Source of the DNA: Sphingopyxis sp. MSC1_008
GTDB taxonomy: Bacteria > Pseudomonadota > Alphaproteobacteria > Sphingomonadales > Sphingomonadaceae
Length of the DNA: 64,000 nucleotides
Direction: 5' to 3'
Assembly: GCF_023197165.1 (NCBI RefSeq)
Contig: NZ_JALPRD010000010.1
Coordinates: 1-64,000 of the forward strand
Positions 62,046 to 64,000 of this stretch are shown here, piece by piece. The notes under the pieces are model-generated. The model saw nothing but the letters and a program-made list of their open reading frames with translations, was not told where the DNA came from and did no database searches. Numbering within the stretch: position 1 is the first letter of the stretch; each line of letters begins with the position of its first letter. Made by a program: the position numbers and the translations under genes.

Positions 62046-62531
62046 TCACCGAACCCGACCGAAAAAGGCGACCGAGCGGCTTTGACCCGGGGCGATCGCA
62101 TCGGGCCACAGCCAGCGGACATGCGTCACATCGGCGGCCACCGCGGGGCGGGGCGCCGCGCCGTCGACGGGCACCGTCAACGCCGCGAGCGTGCCGAACG
62201 TCTTGCCGCCATCGGTCGAAACGCCGAAACCCGCCGTATCGGCGGTGTCGTCGAATAGCAGGCCTTCCGGGATCGGATTGACCAGATTGACCCCTGCCGC
62301 CGGGGCGGCGCCGTTGTTCGTGAAGGTGAGGGCAACGCGGACGCGGTCGCCGGGGACGACCACATCGGGCGCAACATAGGTCTTTTTCGGCGGTTGGCCG
62401 TCCGACGACGGGGTCGATTTTTCGAGTTCGATTTTGCTTGTCAGCGCGCCGGTTCCCTGCGCCGCCGCCGGCTGAACACCTGCCGCAATAAGCGCCGCCA
62501 GGGCCAGAGCATTCCACGCTTTGCCGATCAT
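62046..62531 (-). CDS. secreted DUF11-type beta-sandwich protein
   Basis: The 161-residue protein MIGKAWNALALAALIAAGVQ has a signal peptide cut near AAA-QGT. A DUF11-like domain follows: YVAPDVVVPGDRVRVALTFTNNGAAPAAGVNLVNPIPEGLLFDD, GFGVSTDGGKTFG, DAIAPGQSRSVAFFGRVR. Such domains are extracellular Ig-like modules. It is followed by the DUF3800 gene. The role is unknown. Confidence 0.75.
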   Translation of the reverse strand: MIGKAWNALALAALIAAGVQPAAAQGTGALTSKIELEKSTPSSDGQPPKKTYVAPDVVVPGDRVRVALTFTNNGAAPAAGVNLVNPIPEGLLFDDTADTAGFGVSTDGGKTFGTLAALTVPVDGAAPRPAVAADVTHVRWLWPDAIAPGQSRSVAFFGRVR

Positions 62532-62568
62532 CGCCGTCTCCTTTGGTCCTGATCGCACCTTTGACGCA

Positions 62569-62955
62569 TCAAACGGGGCAGGGATAGCGTTTCTTCATCA
62601 GCGCATCGAACGCCGAATAGACGCTGACCGACTTGCGTACCGGAACGGGATAGCTGCGGAGGTGGGACAGCCATTGGTCGGGGGTCAGGCTCCCCGATTC
62701 AGGGGGGCAACTCGTCGTCTTGCGACCGGCGCGGCGTTCGGCGTCGATGCGCGCCTTATAGCGCTTGCCCGCGGCGACGACTTCGCCCTTGAGCTGGTTT
62801 CCTTGCGGGGTCGCGAGCGCGAGCGGACCGAGCCGCTCGAGCGACGCCGCGCGCGCGAGAAACGCCGCGACGCTCATGTCGCCCGGCGCCATCGCGCAGA
62901 GGAACGGAGCGGCGAGCAAGGCGGGCAAGATGCGTGCATATGTCCCTTTGGTCAT
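62569..62955 (-). CDS. secreted hypothetical protein
   Basis: The 128-residue product MTKGTYARILPALLAAPFLC has a signal peptide ending near LCAMA. A small soluble domain follows with two cysteines (TTSCPPESG and KKRYPCPV) that could form a disulphide. The pattern AAFLARAASLERLGPLALATPQGNQL recurs in sphingomonad proteins without known function. ATG 62979 is an alternative start but disrupts the signal peptide. It lies 37 bp before the DUF11 protein gene. Confidence 0.6.
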   Translation of the reverse strand: MTKGTYARILPALLAAPFLCAMAPGDMSVAAFLARAASLERLGPLALATPQGNQLKGEVVAAGKRYKARIDAERRAGRKTTSCPPESGSLTPDQWLSHLRSYPVPVRKSVSVYSAFDALMKKRYPCPV

Positions 62956-63016
62956 ATGCCGCAACTCGCCCCCACCCAATGAATAGTCCCTGAATTGAAA
63001 GCGCTAGGCAGAAGGG

Positions 63017-64000
63017 CTAGGCGCCCTGCGGGTTCGCGTCGCCGAAGGGGCGCGGCTTGCGCTTGATCTGCGGGATGCCGCCGGCATGGCCCGACACCGG
63101 GGTGCCGCGCTTGCCGGCTTCGTCTTCGCGGCCGATGTCTTCGCCCTTGATCGCGCGCTTCGATTCTTCGCCCGAAAGCGTCTCATATTCAAGTAGTGCG
63201 CCCGCGAGCAGGTGAAGCTCATCGATATTGTCGGTCAGCACCTTGCGCGCGACCTTTTCGCCTTCCTCGACGAGGCGGCGAACTTCGGCGTCGATCAGCT
63301 TTGCGGTCTCTTCGGACATATTCTGCGCGCGCGACACGCTGTGGCCGAGGAACACCTCGTCCTGATTGTCGCGATAGCGCAGCCAGCCGAGCTTTTCCGA
63401 CATGCCATATTCCATGACCATCGAACGCGCCATGTCGGTCGCCTGCTGGATGTCGTTCGACGCGCCCGTGTTGAGCTCGTCCTTGCCGTAGATCAGCTGT
63501 TCGGCGATGCGGCCGCCGAAGCAGAGCGCGAGGCGCGCCTTCATCTGCTTCATGTTGGTCGAATAGCGATCGCGTTCGGGCAGGTTCCACGTCACGCCCA
63601 GCGCGCGGCCGCGCGGGATGATCGTCACCTTGTGCAGCGGGTCGCAGCCCTCGACGTGCAGCGAGACGAGCGCGTGGCCGGCCTCGTGATAGGCGGTCGA
63701 CTTCTTCTCGTCCTCGGTCATCACCATCGAACGCCGTTCGGCGCCCATCATGACCTTGTCCTTTGCCTCTTCGAACTCGTCATTGGCGATCAGGCGCTTA
63801 CCCTTGCGTGCGGCGAGCAAGGCGGCTTCGTTGCAAAGATTAGCCAGATCGGCGCCCGAGAAGCCCGGCGTCCCGCGCGCGACGCGGCGGAGGTCGACGT
63901 CGGGCGCGAGCGGTTTCTTGCGCGTGTGGACTTCGAGGATCTTCTGGCGGCCCTCGATGTCGGGGCGCGGCACGACGACTTGGCGGTCGAAACGGCCCGG
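63017..64000 (-). CDS. ftsH: ATP-dependent zinc metalloprotease FtsH, C-terminal part (cut by window edge)
   Basis: 328 codons of the C-terminal portion lie in the window; the gene continues to the right. Visible parts are the end of the AAA domain with the arginine-finger [20 protein letters not shown], then [25 protein letters not shown]. The zinc-protease domain has the catalytic HEAGH ([14 protein letters not shown]) and the [11 protein letters not shown] helix. FtsH degrades membrane and regulatory proteins. The C-terminal tail ends with Pro/Arg-rich residues, as usual in alphaproteobacteria. Confidence 0.97.
   Translation of the reverse strand, partial: PGRFDRQVVVPRPDIEGRQKILEVHTRKKPLAPDVDLRRVARGTPGFSGADLANLCNEAALLAARKGKRLIANDEFEEAKDKVMMGAERRSMVMTEDEKKSTAYHEAGHALVSLHVEGCDPLHKVTIIPRGRALGVTWNLPERDRYSTNMKQMKARLALCFGGRIAEQLIYGKDELNTGASNDIQQATDMARSMVMEYGMSEKLGWLRYRDNQDEVFLGHSVSRAQNMSEETAKLIDAEVRRLVEEGEKVARKVLTDNIDELHLLAGALLEYETLSGEESKRAIKGEDIGREDEAGKRGTPVSGHAGGIPQIKRKPRPFGDANPQGA

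Noticed and set aside
1..64000. CRISPR array, rRNA genes, prophage structural genes or a replication origin
   Set aside because: No regularly spaced repeats, rRNA-like sequence, phage gene cluster or DnaA-box cluster was seen anywhere in the window.

Overview
The window is a dense, GC-rich chromosomal segment from an alphaproteobacterium. The gene style suggests a Sphingomonadaceae member close to Sphingopyxis: a UrcA-family protein, a TonB-dependent receptor without local transport genes, DUF1254/DUF1214 proteins, GumN-type proteins and a NasST-controlled nitrate operon. This is a judgement from gene content and protein style; no database search was run.

Layout. 0-6.2 kb: the start of a PhoX-type phosphatase gene with a Pho box, pth and rplY, a Crp-like regulator, a DUF1801 protein, two tandem GumN paralogues, a membrane protein/XRE regulator pair and a UrcA protein. 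6.3-13.9 kb: glyQ-glyS behind a possible attenuator, ppdK, a DUF1214/DUF1254 pair and tRNA-Arg(ACG). 14.1-17.0 kb: a TonB-dependent receptor. 17.1-27.8 kb: a complete nitrate assimilation locus on the minus strand, read as nasT-nasS-(leader RNA)-narK-porin-nirB-nirD-nasA-cobA. Nitrate is imported, reduced to nitrite and then to ammonium, and cobA supplies the siroheme precursor for NirB. The 261-nt leader before narK has an ANTAR-type hairpin followed by a strong intrinsic terminator, so NasT probably acts as an antiterminator here.

28.0-35.0 kb is an accessory region. It starts with a scar of three truncated mobile-element pieces (IS5-like transposase, IS21-like left end with istA, tyrosine recombinase). 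These are followed by a large TPR-CHAT (caspase-like) protein, a divergent MreB-like actin homologue, a tandem universal stress protein and an Rnk-like factor. 35.2-38.5 kb is an alr-dadA-ridA operon for D-alanine turnover with a divergent Lrp-type regulator. 38.6-43.3 kb is the least explained part: two tiny ORFs, each followed by a CCCGC/GCGGG hairpin, bracket an unknown gene and a HemD-like gene; then come four small unknown, mostly membrane-associated genes and a membrane-anchored FMN glutamate-synthase-like protein. 43.3-49.3 kb is a complete Mrp/Mnh Na+/H+ antiporter operon with MnhA and MnhB fused.

49.3-64.0 kb: a 0.75-kb gene-free stretch with a small MITE-like inverted repeat, a HipBA toxin-antitoxin pair with palindromic operators, a frameshifted small gene beside an array of GGCACGAT half-sites, tRNA-Ser(GGA), a cyclophilin, a DUF1905 protein, tRNA-Thr(GGT), a LysR regulator, a bacterial Cdc48-type AAA ATPase, an MFS transporter, a phospholipid methyltransferase facing a cardiolipin-synthase-like protein, rpoZ, a DUF3800 protein, two secreted proteins, and the C-terminal part of ftsH running off the right edge.

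The best candidates for undescribed biology are the sORF/hairpin-bracketed HemD cassette with its downstream small-gene cluster, the TPR-CHAT/actin-like accessory region, and the GGCACGAT repeat array.
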